Counted from the first letter of the stretch, positions 1-12,055 are shown. The stretch: 64,000 nt of DNA from an uncultured bacterium (GCA_949300515.1 CASGEP010000015.1:1-64000), one strand, 5' to 3'. Notes: generated by a model not told the origin, from the sequence alone. Translations and numbers: made by a program.

Positions 1-10
1 AGTTACTCCT

Positions 11-3000
11 ATGGGCATACCCGAAACACGCCTTAAGGATTTACCCGACTTGATTGAAATTCAGAAAAAGTCGTTTGAGTGGTTTTTAAAAGAAGGTTTG
101 AAAGAAGAATTTCTTTCTTTTTCGCCTATTAAAGACTACACGGGCAGACTTGAACTGCATTTCCTCCCCAATTATACATTTGATAATCCGAAATATACAA
201 TAGAAGAAGCACGTATCCATGATGCTACTTACGCTAAGCAGCTGCGTGTCATGATGCGCCTTGTTAACCGCGACAGCGGGGAAATTAAAGAACAAGAAGT
301 GTATATCGGCGATATCCCGACAATGACTGATAAAGGTACATTTATCGTCAACGGTGCGGAACGTGTTATCGTTTCGCAAATCGTGCGCTCGCCAGGTATC
401 TACTACAAAAAAGAAGTTTCACCCACGGGAAAACGTTTATATAACGCTACTTTAATCCCTAACCGCGGCGCGTGGCTTAAAATAGAAACAGATTCAAATG
501 ACCTTGTATACGTTAAAATCGATAAAAACAGGAAAATTCTTGCTACAACTTTATTAAAAGCGCTCGGCATTACCCCTGTTGAAATGGAATCTTTATTTAC
601 CCACTTTGAATTTTTAAAGAAAACTTTAGAAAAAGATACTACAAACTCAACGGATGAAGCACTTATTGAAGTTTACAAAAAACTTCGCCCCGGCGACCCC
701 GCATCGGCAGCCGGCGGACGCTCCATCTTAGAGGCTCGTTTCTTTGATGAAAAGAAATATGATATCGGTAAAGTGGGTCGCTACAAATTAAACAAAAAAT
801 TAGGTCTTAACCTTCCCGAAACACAAAGAACAATCACTGTTCAAGATATCGTTGCGGGTATTGAGTACCTTATTAATTTAACATACGACGAAGGAACTCT
901 TGATGATATTGACCACCTCGGCAATCGTCGTATCCGCTCGGTCGGCGAACTTTTGCAAAACCAATTCAGAGTGGGTTTAAGCCGTATCGAAAGAATTGTT
1001 AAAGAAAGAATGACTTTGCAGGACAGTGAAACTTTAACACCTTTAAACCTTTTAAATACAAAACCGCTCGTTGCGTCTTTAAAAGAGTTTTTCGGTTCTT
1101 CACAGTTGTCACAGTTTATGGATCAGACAAACCCGCTGGCTGAACTTACTCACAAAAGACGTATTTCAGCCCTTGGCCCCGGCGGTTTGATGAGAGAACG
1201 TGCAGGCTTTGCAGTCCGCGACATTCACCCTTCCCACTATGGTCGTATATGCCCCGTAGAAACTCCGGAAGGTCCAAACGCAGGTCTTATCGGTTCGCTT
1301 GCAACGCATGCCCGTGTTAATGATTACGGCTTTATTGAAACACCTTTCTTTGTTGTAAAAGACGGTGTCGTAACCGATGAAGTCCACTACCTGACGGCAG
1401 ATGAGGATGAAAACTACCGTGTTGCTCCCGCCGACATTCAGTTAAACCCTGACAGAAGCATCAAAGAAGAATACGTGCCTGTTCGTTACAGATCCGAATT
1501 TACAATGGGCGAATCTAAAAAAGTTGACTACGTCGGTGTTTGCCCGATTCAGATAATCTCTGTTGCAACGTCGCTCATTCCCTTTATTGAGCACGATGAT
1601 GCGAACCGTGCACTTATGGGTTCAAACATGCAGCGCCAGGCTGTTCCTCTGCTTGTTACACAACGTCCGGTTGTCGGAACAGGTCTTGAAAAGCGCGCCG
1701 CAAAAGACTCTTGCATGGTAACATGCTCTGAAGTAGACGGCGAAGTCGTAAGAGTTGTGGGTGAAGAAATCCACATCAAGGGCGATGACGGCAATATGTA
1801 TCAATATCAATTGCTTAAATACGTCCGCTCAAATCAGGACACCTGCATTAACCAAAGACCCATAGTCCGTGCGGGCGACAAAGTTAAAGCCGGCGATGTT
1901 ATCGCAGACGGCGCTTCAACTCATCAGGGCGAACTTGCACTCGGTAAAAACGTGCTTGTTGCGTATATGCCCTGGGAAGGATATAACTTTGAAGATGCTA
2001 TTTTAATCAGCGAACGTCTTGTATACGATGACGTATTTACATCCGTTCACATCGAAAAACTTGAACTGGATGCCCGCCAGACAAAACTCGGACCCGAAGA
2101 AATTACCCGTGAAGTTCCCAACGTTTCCGAGGACTCAATCAGACACCTTGATGAGCGCGGCATTGTAAGAATCGGCGCAAGAGTTTACGCTGATGACATT
2201 CTCGTCGGTAAAATTACTCCCAAGGGCGAATCGGAACATCCGCCGGAAGAAAAACTTCTGCGTGCAATATTTGCGGAAAAAGCCCGCGACGTTAAAGACA
2301 ACTCGCTTCGTGTACCCCACGGTGAAGGCGGAAGGGTAGTCGACGTCAAAGTGTTTGACCGCGAAAAAGGCGACGAGCTTCCTCCGGGTGCTAATACGGT
2401 TATTCGCGTGTATATCGCCCAAAAACGTAAAATCTCGGTCGGTGATAAATTATCGGGTCGCCACGGTAACAAAGGTATTGTTTCAAGAATTCTTCCAAAA
2501 GAAGACATGCCTTTCTTGCCCGACGGTACACCGCTTGATATAGTTCTGAACCCTCTTGGTGTTCCTTCCCGTATGAACGTGGGTCAAACTTATGAACTGC
2601 TGCTCGGTTTGGCTGCATATTTGACAGGAAATTACTATGAAGCACCTTCTTTTGATGAAATGTACGGGGCTAACCAGTCCGAAATTGCAACAAAAGAAGA
2701 GCTGCTTAAGGGTATTAAAGAATCAGGCTGCGACTGGGTAAGAGAAGACGGAAAAGTCACACTTTACGACGGCAGAACGGGTGAGCCTTTTGATGAGCCT
2801 GTTGCAGTCGGTCTTTCATACATATTAAAACTTGTCCACCTGGTTGACGATAAAATTCACGCCCGCTCAACAGGTCCGTACTCGCTTGTTACACAACAGC
2901 CTCTTGGCGGTAAAGCCCAATTCGGCGGTCAAAGATTCGGCGAGATGGAAGTTTGGGCGCTTGAAGCGTACGGCGCAGCATATACTCTGCAAGAAATGCT

Positions 3001-3289
3001 TACAATCAAATCAGATGACGTTAACGGCAGAAGCAGAGCTTATGAAGCTATCGTTAAAGGTGATAATATACCTCGTCCGGGTATTCCCGAGTCGTTTAAA
3101 GTACTTGTGCGCGAACTGCAAAGTATCGGCTTGGATATTGCAGTATCCAAGAAAGGCGGCGAAGAAGTTGATTTAATGTCGGATACGGATGATTTGAGAA
3201 AATCAGCTCCGAAGCGTGTTTTATCCGATATGGACAGCGAACTGCTGAACATTAACTTCTTTGAAACACCTACAAGCTTTAAAGACTAA
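11..3289 (+). CDS. rpoB: RNA polymerase beta subunit (5' end possibly outside window)
   Basis: Catalytic beta subunit of DNA-dependent RNA polymerase. The N-terminus (LPDLIEIQ) is the usual beta start. The fork/rifampicin region around residues 361-386 is typical: Q368, F369, D371, H381 and S386 sit at the spacing of E. coli 513, 514, 516, 526 and 531, so a rifampicin-sensitive type is expected. The C-terminal part carries [17 protein letters not shown], which meets beta'. The 1092 residues match the compact cyanobacterial beta and lack the large proteobacterial insertions. The frame stays open to base 2 and no ribosome site is visible in the ten bases before the ATG, so a few upstream codons may be missing. 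It heads the rpoB-rpoC1-rpoC2 operon; rpoC1 starts 35 nt downstream. Confidence 0.98.
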   Translation: MGIPETRLKDLPDLIEIQKKSFEWFLKEGLKEEFLSFSPIKDYTGRLELHFLPNYTFDNPKYTIEEARIHDATYAKQLRVMMRLVNRDSGEIKEQEVYIGDIPTMTDKGTFIVNGAERVIVSQIVRSPGIYYKKEVSPTGKRLYNATLIPNRGAWLKIETDSNDLVYVKIDKNRKILATTLLKALGITPVEMESLFTHFEFLKKTLEKDTTNSTDEALIEVYKKLRPGDPASAAGGRSILEARFFDEKKYDIGKVGRYKLNKKLGLNLPETQRTITVQDIVAGIEYLINLTYDEGTLDDIDHLGNRRIRSVGELLQNQFRVGLSRIERIVKERMTLQDSETLTPLNLLNTKPLVASLKEFFGSSQLSQFMDQTNPLAELTHKRRISALGPGGLMRERAGFAVRDIHPSHYGRICPVETPEGPNAGLIGSLATHARVNDYGFIETPFFVVKDGVVTDEVHYLTADEDENYRVAPADIQLNPDRSIKEEYVPVRYRSEFTMGESKKVDYVGVCPIQIISVATSLIPFIEHDDANRALMGSNMQRQAVPLLVTQRPVVGTGLEKRAAKDSCMVTCSEVDGEVVRVVGEEIHIKGDDGNMYQYQLLKYVRSNQDTCINQRPIVRAGDKVKAGDVIADGASTHQGELALGKNVLVAYMPWEGYNFEDAILISERLVYDDVFTSVHIEKLELDARQTKLGPEEITREVPNVSEDSIRHLDERGIVRIGARVYADDILVGKITPKGESEHPPEEKLLRAIFAEKARDVKDNSLRVPHGEGGRVVDVKVFDREKGDELPPGANTVIRVYIAQKRKISVGDKLSGRHGNKGIVSRILPKEDMPFLPDGTPLDIVLNPLGVPSRMNVGQTYELLLGLAAYLTGNYYEAPSFDEMYGANQSEIATKEELLKGIKESGCDWVREDGKVTLYDGRTGEPFDEPVAVGLSYILKLVHLVDDKIHARSTGPYSLVTQQPLGGKAQFGGQRFGEMEVWALEAYGAAYTLQEMLTIKSDDVNGRSRAYEAIVKGDNIPRPGIPESFKVLVRELQSIGLDIAVSKKGGEEVDLMSDTDDLRKSAPKRVLSDMDSELLNINFFETPTSFKD

Positions 3290-3324
3290 GATGATTATTA
3301 AACAACAGTTAAGGAGAATAAAAG

Positions 3325-5037
3325 TTGTCTACTAGTATTGATTATTTTGATTATATAAGAATTTCAATAGCCTCTCCCGAGCGCATATTGAAATGGTCAT
3401 ACGGCGAGGTTACAAAGCCCGAAACTATTAACTATCGTACATTAAAACCCGAGCGCGACGGTCTTTTCTGTGAAAGGATTTTTGGACCTTCAAAAGACTG
3501 GGAGTGCTATTGCGGTAAGTATAAAAGAGTCCGCCACAAAGGCATTATCTGCGAGCGCTGCGGTGTAGAAGTTACCGACTCAAAAGTTCGCCGCCATCGT
3601 ATGGGGCACATAAAACTTGCAGCTCCCGTGAGCCATATCTGGTTTTTAAAGGGTATTCCTTCCTACCTCGGTCTTTTGCTTGACATGACTTTGAAAGACC
3701 TTGAACAGGTTATCTATTTCAACAACTACGTTGTAGTTGACGGCGGAGAAAGCCCCTTTAAAAAGCTCCAGCTCTTAACCGAAGAGGAATACGAAGATTA
3801 TATCCTTGAAAATGAGGACTCTACGCTTAAAGTCGGCATCGGTGCAGAGGTTATAAAAGACCTTCTTGCGGAAATTAAACTTGACGAACTTGCAAACGAA
3901 ATCAGGGACGAGTTAGATGCTGCAGGCGGCTCCGTTCAAAAAAGAGCAAAATTAATCAAAAGATTAAGACTTGTTGAATCTTTAATTGAATCGGGAACCG
4001 AACCTACCTGGTTTATTATGGATGTACTTCCCATCACTCCTCCGGATTTGCGTCCCATGGTGCAATTGGACGGCGGACGTTTTGCAACGTCAGATTTAAA
4101 CGACCTGTACAGACGTGTAATCAACCGAAACAACCGTCTTTTAAGACTTTTAGAAATGGGCGCTCCCGAAATTATCGTACGTAACGAAAAACGTATGCTT
4201 CAAGAGGCGGTTGATGCTCTAATTGATAACGGCAGACGCGGAAGGACGGTTGTAGGGCCAAATTCCAGACCTCTTAAATCTTTATCGAATATCATCGAAG
4301 GTAAACAGGGTCGTTTCAGACAAAACCTGCTCGGTAAACGTGTTGACTACTCCGGTCGTTCGGTTATCGTAGTAGGTCCGCAGCTGAGTCTGAACCAGTG
4401 CGGTTTGCCTAAAGAAATGGCAATCGAGCTGTTTAAACCTTTTGTTGTTAATAAATTAATCGAGCGCGGCTTGGTACAAAACATTAAATCAGCCAAAAAG
4501 AAAATTGAGCGCTCGGAACCCATCGTTTGGGATATCCTTGAAGAGGTGGTAGACGGACACCCTGTTATGTTAAACCGTGCCCCCACCCTGCACAGGCTCG
4601 GTATTCAAGCGTTTGAGCCTATCCTTGTAGAAGGACGCGCAATCCAGCTTCACCCGCTTGTATGTACGGCGTTTAACGCCGACTTCGACGGTGACCAGAT
4701 GGCTGTTCACGTGCCGCTTTCAATCGAAGCTCAGGCTGAGGCGAGAATGTTAATGCTTGCTACTAACAACATCCTTGCACCCGCTACGGGCAAACCTATC
4801 ATCACGCCTTCTCAGGATATGGTTTTGGGTATTTATTACCTTACCATCCTAAAAGACGAAAATGCGCCTATTAAGGGTTATTTCCACAACTACATGGATG
4901 CAATTTCGGCGCTTGAATCGGGAATAGTTAAACTTCACGATAAAATCGTTGTCCGCGATGAAAACGGCAAAAGAATAGAAACAACGGCAGGCAGAATTGT
5001 TTTCAACGAAGTCGTAAGAAAATCAATTCTTGCTTAA
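3325..5037 (+). CDS. rpoC1: RNA polymerase beta' N-terminal part (gamma subunit)
   Basis: N-terminal half of beta' encoded as a separate subunit, as in cyanobacteria. The zinc ribbon is C61, C63, C76 and C79. The catalytic Mg-binding NADFDGD motif is at residues 451-457. The protein ends at residue 570, after the active-site double-psi barrel, and the rest of beta' is the next gene. The start is TTG, supported by AAGGAG at 3311-3316. The stop is a normal TAA followed by 41 nt before a new ATG, so this is a true gene split and not a frameshift. Confidence 0.98.
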   Translation: MSTSIDYFDYIRISIASPERILKWSYGEVTKPETINYRTLKPERDGLFCERIFGPSKDWECYCGKYKRVRHKGIICERCGVEVTDSKVRRHRMGHIKLAAPVSHIWFLKGIPSYLGLLLDMTLKDLEQVIYFNNYVVVDGGESPFKKLQLLTEEEYEDYILENEDSTLKVGIGAEVIKDLLAEIKLDELANEIRDELDAAGGSVQKRAKLIKRLRLVESLIESGTEPTWFIMDVLPITPPDLRPMVQLDGGRFATSDLNDLYRRVINRNNRLLRLLEMGAPEIIVRNEKRMLQEAVDALIDNGRRGRTVVGPNSRPLKSLSNIIEGKQGRFRQNLLGKRVDYSGRSVIVVGPQLSLNQCGLPKEMAIELFKPFVVNKLIERGLVQNIKSAKKKIERSEPIVWDILEEVVDGHPVMLNRAPTLHRLGIQAFEPILVEGRAIQLHPLVCTAFNADFDGDQMAVHVPLSIEAQAEARMLMLATNNILAPATGKPIITPSQDMVLGIYYLTILKDENAPIKGYFHNYMDAISALESGIVKLHDKIVVRDENGKRIETTAGRIVFNEVVRKSILA

Positions 5038-5078
5038 CGTTTAAAATGTAACTGAACATAATGAGGAAAATATAAAAA

Positions 5079-8000
5079 ATGACTACTTTAACTCCGCAGA
5101 GTAAAAAGAAAAAACATACGGTTGAATTTATTAACAGAATTGTTGATAAAGGCGGCTTGAGAAAACTTTTATCACAAATGTATCTGGAATGGGGCGGCGC
5201 AAAGACCGCCGAGCTTGCAAACAACCTTAAAAACTTAGGTTTTAAATATGCAACAAAAGCAGGCACCACGATTTCAATTCATGACCTGAGCGTTCCAAAG
5301 GTTAAACAGCAGCTCCTTGAAGAAGCTCAAAATCAGATTGAAGAATCAACAAACAGATATTTAAAAGGTGAAATCACAGAAGTTGAAAGATACACAAAAG
5401 TTATCGACACATGGTCTGAAACAACCGCTAAACTCACCGAACAGGTTGTTGAAAACTTTGACAGATTAAACCCCGTTTATATGATGGCATTCTCGGGCGC
5501 AAGAGGTAACTTGTCGCAGGTTTCGCAGCTTGTCGGTATGCGCGGGCTGATGGCAGACGCACAGGGTCAGATTATCGACTTGCCTATTAAATCCAACTTT
5601 AAAGAAGGTCTGTCCGTTACGGAATACATCATCTCCTCGTACGGTGCCCGTAAAGGTCTTGTAGATACGGCGCTTAAAACGGCGGACTCGGGATATTTGA
5701 CACGTCGTCTTGTTGATGTTGCTCAAGATGTTATTATCCGTGAAGAGGACTGCCATACAAATAAATCAATTAAATTAACCGCGATTACGGACGGAGATGA
5801 AGTTATTGTTCCTCTTGAAGACAGGCTGCTTGGCAGAACTGTTGCTCAGGATATCCTTGATAAAGACGGAAATGTTATTGTAACTAAAAATACAACGGTT
5901 AACCGTGAAGATTTGGCTAAAATTAAAACGCTAAAGCTAAAAGAAGTTGATGTTCGCTCTACTCTTACCTGCGAACTTGAATACGGCATATGCCAAAAGT
6001 GCTACGGCTGGGCAATGACAACACAAAAACTTGTCGACATCGGTGAGGCAATCGGTATCATTGCGGCACAGTCAATCGGTGAACCCGGTACACAGCTTAC
6101 AATGAGAACATTCCACACGGGCGGTGTTTTTAAAGGCTCGGGTGCAATGAAACACGTTGAGGCTCCCGTTGACGGTACCGTTAAAACATCCGTTAAAACG
6201 CGTGAATTGAGAACACGTCACGGGGATGTCGTTCAGGTTGCAATTAAAGAAGTTGATATTGAAATAGTCGACAAAAAGGGCACAAGCCACAAAGTTCACG
6301 TTCCCTCGGGTGCGAAAATTTTTGCAAACGAAGGCACGGAAGTTAAAAAAGGTCAGGAAATCGCTGAGTACGAACCCGTTTCAAAAGGTGACGGCTCCCG
6401 TTTGACCGAAAAAGCTACAAAAGATATTACATCCGATATTTCGGGCGAAGTCGTTTTTGAAGACTTTGTAGCGGATGAAAAGAAAGACAGACAGGGTAAC
6501 ATATCAAGAACATCTAACAAACAAGGTATTGTTTGGGTTTTGGGCGGCGATGTTTATACACTGCCTGCAGGTTCAAAAGTTCTTGTATCCGACGGTCAAA
6601 AAATTAAAAAAGGCGAAAAACTTGCCGAAACACTTATTGTGTCGGAACATGGCGGCGAAGTTCGCGTGGGCAGTTCGCTTCAGGTAGAGGAAGTAAATTT
6701 TGACGGCAAAAAGATTAAGAAAATCGTTGCCGGAAAAGAGCTTACAATTGTTATAGCTTCTCTGCAGCCTTCAAATGCAACATTTGAACAAACCAAAAAA
6801 GAACAGTTCTGGACTGTTGATAAAACAGGCGAAAAATATATCGTTAAATGCCCTATTGATACAACGGTTGAAAACGGCATGATTATTGCCGAGCTTATTG
6901 ATGAGGAACACAAAGTTGAGTCTTCGGGTGAAATCCGCTACAACGGCGTTGAAGTCGACGAAAATCAAGTCGTTACAAAAGCGGGCGAAGCGATATTTAT
7001 TCCCGAGGAAATTCACCAGATTTCAAAAGACTCATCTCTAAAACTGGTTGAATCGGGCACATACGTTGAAGCGGGCACCGAAGTTGTAAAAGACTTGTAC
7101 ACCCACATCGACGGTATTGTTGAAATTAAAGAGTTTAACGACATTATTCATGAAGTTGTAATTCGTCCCGGTGAAATTCATACACTTGAATCCATCAATG
7201 ACTTAAAAGTGGATGAGGGCGAAGTTGTTTGCGCAGGAACGATTGTTGCAGCCGGAATTAAGGCTAAAGTTGACTCTATTGTAACAATTGTTGAAAACGA
7301 GTCTGATGTCCTTGAAATCGACGATTTGGACGAAGATATCGCAGAAGATATTGTTGAAGATGACAATATCGAAAATAAATCCGTTCAAATCCTTATCAGA
7401 CCTATTCAAAGATTTGAAATTAAACCCAAAGACGTTTCAATTGAGTTCAATACAACGGATGATGCTATTGAAATCGTTCCTTTGACACAATTGCAGTTCA
7501 AAGACGGTGCCAGAGTCAGAAACCTTGACGGTGCCGTGCTTACAAGGACATCTCTTGTACTTTCGATGGGCGGATATTTAAGCCACCTCAAAGGTCTTGT
7601 TGAACTTGACAAAGAAGGCAGCTTGAAAATTGTCGTTCTTGAAACTCTGATTGTCCGCCGTGAACAGGAGGACGGTTCAAGGATGCTATCTTCAACACAA
7701 ACAGAGCTTCTTGTTGAAAACGGTCAAATAATTGAACCCAGAACCCCTGTTACAAAAACTCAGGTGCTCTCGGTAAATGACTCCGTTGCAAGCATAAAAT
7801 CCACAGATAAAGAATTAAGAAGACTCTTGCTTGTGTCGGATGCTTATGAAAATGTTATAAAAGTAAAATCTAAACCAACCGTAAAAGTCGGAGAATTTGT
7901 GAAACTTGATGCGGTTATCTCAAGTTCGGGCGAAACTTCAACCTGCTCGGGCAGAGTGGTTGATGTAAAATCCGATTCGGTTACCGTAAGAATAGGCCGC

Positions 8001-8930
8001 CCTCACCTGATTAGCCCCGGTACACTTTTACAGGTTGAAAACTCAGCCCTTATCTTAAGGGGTGATTTGCTTGCAACGCTTGTATTTGAAAGACAAAAAA
8101 CGGGCGACATCGTTCAAGGTCTTCCGCGTGTTGAAGAACTTCTTGAAGCAAGAAAGCCGAAAGACTGCGCTATTGTTGCAGAAGAAGACGGCGTAGCGGA
8201 AATTGAATACGAAGATGACGTTGCAAGGTTGTTTATTGTGAACGAAAACGGCAGAACGGAAATTAAATACCCGATTGAATCAAGCGTTATTGTTATGGAT
8301 AAGCAGAAGATTGTTAAAGGTCAGGCGCTTACCTCAGGTCCCCTGAACCCTCATGACGTTATCAGGTTAAGAGGTGCAAACGCTGCTCAGCAGTACCTTG
8401 TAGATGAAGTACAAAGAGTATACCGCTCTCAGGGTGTAGAAATTGCCGACAAACACGTGGAAGTTATCGTTCGTCAGATGATTAAAAAAGTCCGCGTTGT
8501 TGACTCGGGTACTACAAAACTTCTGCCGGGCGAGCTTGTTGAGCTTAAGGTTGTTGAAGCGCAAAATGCCGAAGTCGAAAAACAAGGCGGCGAAAAGGCT
8601 ACCTATGAAGCACTTCTGCTTGGTATCACAAAAGCTTCTTTGAATACCGAAAGCTTTATCTCGGCTGCATCCTTCCAGGAAACTACAAGAATTCTGACAG
8701 AAGCCGCAGTCGAAGGTAAAAAGGACATGCTCCGCGGTCTTAAAGAAAACGTTATTATCGGTCGTTTAATACCTGCAGGTACGGGTTATTACCACTTGAT
8801 TAACGCTAACGAAGAAAAAGAAAAAGAGGCCCTTAAACGTGCCCAGCAAAAAAATCAAGCAAGGAAGCCCTCCGCAATTTTGGAAGAAATCGAAGGAATG
8901 TTTGGTGCTCCTGATTTTACAATTGAGTAG
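5079..8930 (+). CDS. rpoC2: RNA polymerase beta' C-terminal part with giant trigger-loop insertion
   Basis: C-terminal half of beta'. The bridge-helix/trigger-loop region is recognisable (GEPGTQ, then RTFHTGG at residues 343-349). After about residue 355 comes roughly 650 residues of beta-rich, V/E/K-rich sequence before the conserved [15 protein letters not shown] near residue 1010. The position matches the SI3 insertion of sandwich-barrel-hybrid repeats known in cyanobacterial beta'. An acidic stretch ([15 protein letters not shown]) lies inside the insertion. The C-terminus contains the conserved [13 protein letters not shown] element. The 1283-residue length fits the cyanobacterial form. 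The gene is followed by a strong terminator. Confidence 0.98.
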   Translation: MTTLTPQSKKKKHTVEFINRIVDKGGLRKLLSQMYLEWGGAKTAELANNLKNLGFKYATKAGTTISIHDLSVPKVKQQLLEEAQNQIEESTNRYLKGEITEVERYTKVIDTWSETTAKLTEQVVENFDRLNPVYMMAFSGARGNLSQVSQLVGMRGLMADAQGQIIDLPIKSNFKEGLSVTEYIISSYGARKGLVDTALKTADSGYLTRRLVDVAQDVIIREEDCHTNKSIKLTAITDGDEVIVPLEDRLLGRTVAQDILDKDGNVIVTKNTTVNREDLAKIKTLKLKEVDVRSTLTCELEYGICQKCYGWAMTTQKLVDIGEAIGIIAAQSIGEPGTQLTMRTFHTGGVFKGSGAMKHVEAPVDGTVKTSVKTRELRTRHGDVVQVAIKEVDIEIVDKKGTSHKVHVPSGAKIFANEGTEVKKGQEIAEYEPVSKGDGSRLTEKATKDITSDISGEVVFEDFVADEKKDRQGNISRTSNKQGIVWVLGGDVYTLPAGSKVLVSDGQKIKKGEKLAETLIVSEHGGEVRVGSSLQVEEVNFDGKKIKKIVAGKELTIVIASLQPSNATFEQTKKEQFWTVDKTGEKYIVKCPIDTTVENGMIIAELIDEEHKVESSGEIRYNGVEVDENQVVTKAGEAIFIPEEIHQISKDSSLKLVESGTYVEAGTEVVKDLYTHIDGIVEIKEFNDIIHEVVIRPGEIHTLESINDLKVDEGEVVCAGTIVAAGIKAKVDSIVTIVENESDVLEIDDLDEDIAEDIVEDDNIENKSVQILIRPIQRFEIKPKDVSIEFNTTDDAIEIVPLTQLQFKDGARVRNLDGAVLTRTSLVLSMGGYLSHLKGLVELDKEGSLKIVVLETLIVRREQEDGSRMLSSTQTELLVENGQIIEPRTPVTKTQVLSVNDSVASIKSTDKELRRLLLVSDAYENVIKVKSKPTVKVGEFVKLDAVISSSGETSTCSGRVVDVKSDSVTVRIGRPHLISPGTLLQVENSALILRGDLLATLVFERQKTGDIVQGLPRVEELLEARKPKDCAIVAEEDGVAEIEYEDDVARLFIVNENGRTEIKYPIESSVIVMDKQKIVKGQALTSGPLNPHDVIRLRGANAAQQYLVDEVQRVYRSQGVEIADKHVEVIVRQMIKKVRVVDSGTTKLLPGELVELKVVEAQNAEVEKQGGEKATYEALLLGITKASLNTESFISAASFQETTRILTEAAVEGKKDMLRGLKENVIIGRLIPAGTGYYHLINANEEKEKEALKRAQQKNQARKPSAILEEIEGMFGAPDFTIE

Positions 8931-8946
8931 CAATAAGCACAAAATA

Positions 8947-8998
8947 ACAAAATGGCGGCAAAATGTCCGCCATTTTGTGTAAATAGCAATTTTTTTTA
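8947..8998 (+). terminator. Rho-independent terminator of the rpo operon
   Basis: A 12-bp perfect stem pairs 8947-8958 with 8967-8978 around an 8-nt loop. A T8 run lies at 8990-8997. It begins 16 nt after the rpoC2 stop. Confidence 0.8.
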
Positions 8999-9044
8999 AT
9001 CAGGTGTTTTGTAGCGTTAAATACAAAATAAGGTTGTGTAATAT

Positions 9045-10370
9045 ATGGATTCAATTTCACTTAAAAATTCCCTAAATGCAAGAATATCACAGAGTTTTGG
9101 CTCTGATGGAGCAAGCGCAAAACAAACAAAAAATGATAACGAGCAAAAAATGCAGAGTAATTCCGCTAAAATAAATAAAACCCTTGCTGCTCTTGCTGTT
9201 TTGGGTGTGGCAGGTGTTGCAGGCGCGCTTGTTTTGCGAAATAAAAATGCTAAAGGGGTAAAAGATGTTGTCTCTGAAATAAGTCAAAGTCTGGGAGATG
9301 TTACACAGAATTTGGACGATGTTGAAAAAGCTGCGAATGCAGCTGCCGATGAGGCAAAAAATAAAGGAAGTAAAATTGTAAAAAAAATCTTTCTTAATAG
9401 TGGTGAAGAAGTAAAAGATGCCATTTTAGACAAGGGCGTTGTTAAAATGCCTGGTGGCAGCCTTTTTAATGGTTTTGTCGATACCGTAAATCAAAAGGGT
9501 GACAAAGTTTCACTTGCCTATAAAAACGGTTATCTAAGTGAAAGCTTTATAAACGGTGAACTTTTTAAAAAATACTCCAATATAAAATCCATGCCTACAG
9601 AAGTCGGTGCAAAAGTTGTTGAATACCCGCGCAGTTTTGGTGCAAAGGTTTTTCAAATGCAGGGCGATAATATCGAGAAAATGTATATAAATTATGCTAA
9701 TCCAGTATACGATGATGCGCTAAGGGTGATAAAAATGGATAGTGACGGCACAATTAGTGCAACAGATGTAAAAGAGGGTATGATTGTTGCAAAATCTAAA
9801 ATAGACGGTCTTTACCCGCAAGCGCAGATTTTCAATAAAAATGGTGAGGTTGTCCGCACAGTTGGCAAAGAAGGCAATTACACAGTTTTTAATAACTTTT
9901 TCACTGACGGTTCAAGAACAGTAACTGGCGGCAGACTTGATTTTGATATTGTGTCAGACTACGCAGATTTTTATCGAATGCGAAATGCAAATTTTATAAG
10001 ATATTATAACAAGGGTGAAACTGTTCCAAACAGAGTTATAGAAATAACCAAAAAAGGCTTGGATACGGTTGTAAATGAAGTTCAAAACCAAAACGGCATA
10101 ACAAAAACGTTTGAAATGCAAATCCCGGCTAAAGGTTTCAGTGAAAAAAATCCTCTTTGTATAACCCTAAAAAGCAACGGTCAAGCATACGCTCAGGCAA
10201 AAATTGTTCAAAAAGACGGTAAATATGTTGATTTATCCGATACTCCAAAAGAAATAATGCGGGAAATTAAGTTAAAGATGGCTGATTTGCGTACAGAATC
10301 CCGCACAAAAAGACTGCAGTTTGTAAAGTGGAGCCCTGCGCAGGAAATAATTGACTCTTTGTTGAACTAA
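9045..10370 (+). CDS. Lineage-specific membrane-anchored protein, unknown function
   Basis: I do not recognise a family. The 441-residue product has a polar N-terminus of about 45 residues rich in S/N/Q/K, one hydrophobic segment (residues about 46-63, ALAVLGVAGVAGALVL) followed by basic residues, and a helical, alanine/acidic stretch to about residue 105. The C-terminal 300 residues are beta-rich and contain phrases such as NGFVDTVNQKGDKVSLAYKN and YLSESFINGE that faintly resemble MORN/YwqK-type beta-hairpin repeats; this likeness is only impressionistic. It stands alone between the rpo terminator and a small exported protein. The ribosome site is weak (AATAAGG, about 12 nt upstream). Confidence 0.8.
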   Translation: MDSISLKNSLNARISQSFGSDGASAKQTKNDNEQKMQSNSAKINKTLAALAVLGVAGVAGALVLRNKNAKGVKDVVSEISQSLGDVTQNLDDVEKAANAAADEAKNKGSKIVKKIFLNSGEEVKDAILDKGVVKMPGGSLFNGFVDTVNQKGDKVSLAYKNGYLSESFINGELFKKYSNIKSMPTEVGAKVVEYPRSFGAKVFQMQGDNIEKMYINYANPVYDDALRVIKMDSDGTISATDVKEGMIVAKSKIDGLYPQAQIFNKNGEVVRTVGKEGNYTVFNNFFTDGSRTVTGGRLDFDIVSDYADFYRMRNANFIRYYNKGETVPNRVIEITKKGLDTVVNEVQNQNGITKTFEMQIPAKGFSEKNPLCITLKSNGQAYAQAKIVQKDGKYVDLSDTPKEIMREIKLKMADLRTESRTKRLQFVKWSPAQEIIDSLLN

Positions 10371-10445
10371 CAATAATCCTAAAGTGTATTTTGCTATATT
10401 TTTTTTAATGTTAAAATGATTGTGCGAAATCTACAAGGAGTGAAT

Positions 10446-10910
10446 ATGTTTAAGAAAATTATAATGTTGCTTTTGCCGCTTTTTGTCTTTGTACCTTCGG
10501 CTTTTGCAGATGAAGTGCAAGATGTGCAAGCTTTTTTTAACAGTTTTGTTAATGCTTCAAATACTTATGCTACAAATATCCCAAGCTACTACGTTCCTAA
10601 CGCAAAAATAATACGTGTCGTCTATAAGCCCGACGGTACAAAGCAGTCCGTTGTAATACCTTTTGACAGATATCTTCAAGAGCTTAAAAAAGGCGCTGCT
10701 CTAGCCAGAACAGTGCGTTATAAAAACCGTTACGAAAACCAAAAAGTCACAAAGGTTGGCAATGACTACAAATTAAGCGCAATAAGAATTCCAAGAAACG
10801 ATAAATCAGGGCTCCCTGCTTATTTTATAATTACAAAAACACAAAACGGTTGGAAAATAAAAGAAGAATCCATGGGAACAAATGTTCAAAAGTTTCTTGA
10901 AGCAAAGTAA
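10446..10910 (+). CDS. Small exported protein, possibly NTF2-like
   Basis: A 154-residue protein. The ATG at 10446 is chosen because AAGGAG lies at 10435-10440 and because it gives a clean Sec signal peptide (MFKKIIMLLLPLF...SAFA, cleavage before DEVQD, about residue 21). The mature part begins with a helix (VQAFFNSFVNASNTYA) followed by alternating strands, ending in TKTQNGWKIKEESMG and a short helix. That helix-then-beta order is typical of NTF2/SnoaL-like folds, but I cannot assign a ligand. It probably acts in the periplasm. A bidirectional terminator follows. Confidence 0.8.
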   Translation: MFKKIIMLLLPLFVFVPSAFADEVQDVQAFFNSFVNASNTYATNIPSYYVPNAKIIRVVYKPDGTKQSVVIPFDRYLQELKKGAALARTVRYKNRYENQKVTKVGNDYKLSAIRIPRNDKSGLPAYFIITKTQNGWKIKEESMGTNVQKFLEAK

Positions 10911-10918
10911 TTGATAAT

Positions 10919-10947
10919 TAAAAAGCCGCTTTATGCGGCTTTTTTTA
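10919..10947. terminator. Bidirectional terminator between convergent genes
   Basis: A 9-bp perfect stem, AAAAGCCGC/GCGGCTTTT (10921-10929 with 10935-10943), has a 5-nt loop, with T runs on the plus side and A runs on the other. It lies between the small exported-protein gene and the minus-strand coiled-coil gene, so it can serve both. Confidence 0.85.
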
Positions 10948-11511
10948 ATCTCTTTTTGTGTTAGGGTTTACAACCTGAGAATTTTGATACTGCATATCCT
11001 GAAGGTATTGCTGACCGTTCATAACCACCTGATAGAGCTGTTTTAAGTCGCCTTCAAGCTTGTTTAAAACTTCCTGGGCGTATTTTTGTGCGCCTTCTTT
11101 TATTTTAATAGCTTCTTCCTGAGCGGCGAGCCTTGCACTTTCGGCTTCATTAAACGCTTTCATTTTAATTGCTTCGCATTCTTCGATGACCTGTTCGCGG
11201 ATTTCTCTTGCCCTTTCTTCAACGGCTTTGTTCAGGCTCGACTCATTTAAAAATCTGTGTCTTTCGTTTTCCGCATCTGCTATAATGCGCTCTGCTTTCA
11301 TTTTGGCGTCTTGAATAATGTCCTCTTTTTTCCTCAAGATAACATGTGCATCTCTGATTTCGTTTGAAATCGCATCGGGAAAACTTGAAATAATTCTCGA
11401 CAGCTCTCTGCTCTTTACGACAATTAGCGGGGGCAGAATATGAAAGCCTGTTTCCCAGAGCTGATTTAGCCTGTCTATTAAATCGTACATTTTTTCTTCA
11501 GAAGGAGACAT
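10945..11511 (-). CDS. Coiled-coil protein, DivIVA/ATPase-B-stalk-like, paired with coaD
   Basis: A 188-residue, almost fully helical protein. An N-terminal segment (residues about 5-50, with ELSRIISSFPDAI) precedes a long charged coiled coil (residues 55-165) made of A/E/K/R heptads such as AERIIADAENER. The tail is short and Q/N-rich. There is no signal peptide or membrane segment. Similar coiled-coil proteins beginning with a short helical hairpin are common next to coaD in cyanobacteria and Firmicutes and are often named DivIVA-like or ATP-synthase-B-like; this is family-level recognition, not proof of a division role. Its start is 6 nt downstream of the coaD stop, so the two are co-transcribed. 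Confidence 0.8.
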   Translation of the reverse strand: MSPSEEKMYDLIDRLNQLWETGFHILPPLIVVKSRELSRIISSFPDAISNEIRDAHVILRKKEDIIQDAKMKAERIIADAENERHRFLNESSLNKAVEERAREIREQVIEECEAIKMKAFNEAESARLAAQEEAIKIKEGAQKYAQEVLNKLEGDLKQLYQVVMNGQQYLQDMQYQNSQVVNPNTKRD

Positions 11512-11517
11512 TTTATC

Positions 11518-12021
11518 TTAACTACCTTTCTTTTGCTTTTTTAAATATTCTACCACACTTTTTGGTACAAATTTTGATACATCTGTACCAAAATAAGATA
11601 ATTCTTTTACAATACTTGATGAAATAAAGTTATATTTTGGTTTTGTTGTTAAAAATACCGTATCAATATCGGGCGCAATTGCCGAATTGGTCTGGCAAAG
11701 CTGCAATTCATATTCAAAATCGCTTATCGCCCTTAAGCCCCTTATCAAAAAACGCGCGCCTTTTGATTGCGCATACTCTACCGTAAGCCCTTCAAAGCTG
11801 TCTACTTCAACATTATCAAGCTCTTTTACGCTTTCCCTTATAAGCTCGACTCTGTCCTCCACAGGTAAAAAGGACTTTTTGGATGAATTTTTGAGCACGG
11901 CAATTATAACCCTGTCAAACATTTTAGATGCTCTCTCCAATACATCTAAATGACCTTTTGTAATGGGGTCGAAGCTTCCGGGGTAAATTGCAGTTCTTTG
12001 ATTTTGAGTATTATTTCTCAC
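11518..12021 (-). CDS. coaD: Phosphopantetheine adenylyltransferase
   Basis: Catalyses the penultimate step of coenzyme A synthesis: 4'-phosphopantetheine + ATP to dephospho-CoA. The nucleotidyltransferase motif YPGSFDPITKGH (residues 13-24) contains the TxGH signature, and ISSSIVKEL near the C-terminus is the conserved ATP-binding helix. The 167-residue length is normal. The start is GTG at 12021: the ATG just upstream runs into TGA. A TATAAT hexamer ends 6 nt before the GTG and there is no Shine-Dalgarno, so a leaderless message is likely. Confidence 0.96.
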   Translation of the reverse strand: MRNNTQNQRTAIYPGSFDPITKGHLDVLERASKMFDRVIIAVLKNSSKKSFLPVEDRVELIRESVKELDNVEVDSFEGLTVEYAQSKGARFLIRGLRAISDFEYELQLCQTNSAIAPDIDTVFLTTKPKYNFISSSIVKELSYFGTDVSKFVPKSVVEYLKKQKKGS

Positions 12022-12055
12022 ATGGATATTATATTTTAAAAATTTTTATGTTCAA
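12022..12055 (-). promoter_or_regulatory. Leaderless promoter of coaD
   Basis: Read on the minus strand: TTGAAC (12055-12050), 16-nt spacer, TATAAT (12033-12028), then exactly 6 nt to the GTG start. Transcription would start at or next to the first codon. Confidence 0.65.

Noticed and set aside
5037-5079. rpoC1/rpoC2 boundary as a frameshift or assembly error
   Set aside because: A proper stop, 41-nt gap and new ATG are present, and the split is a known cyanobacterial trait.
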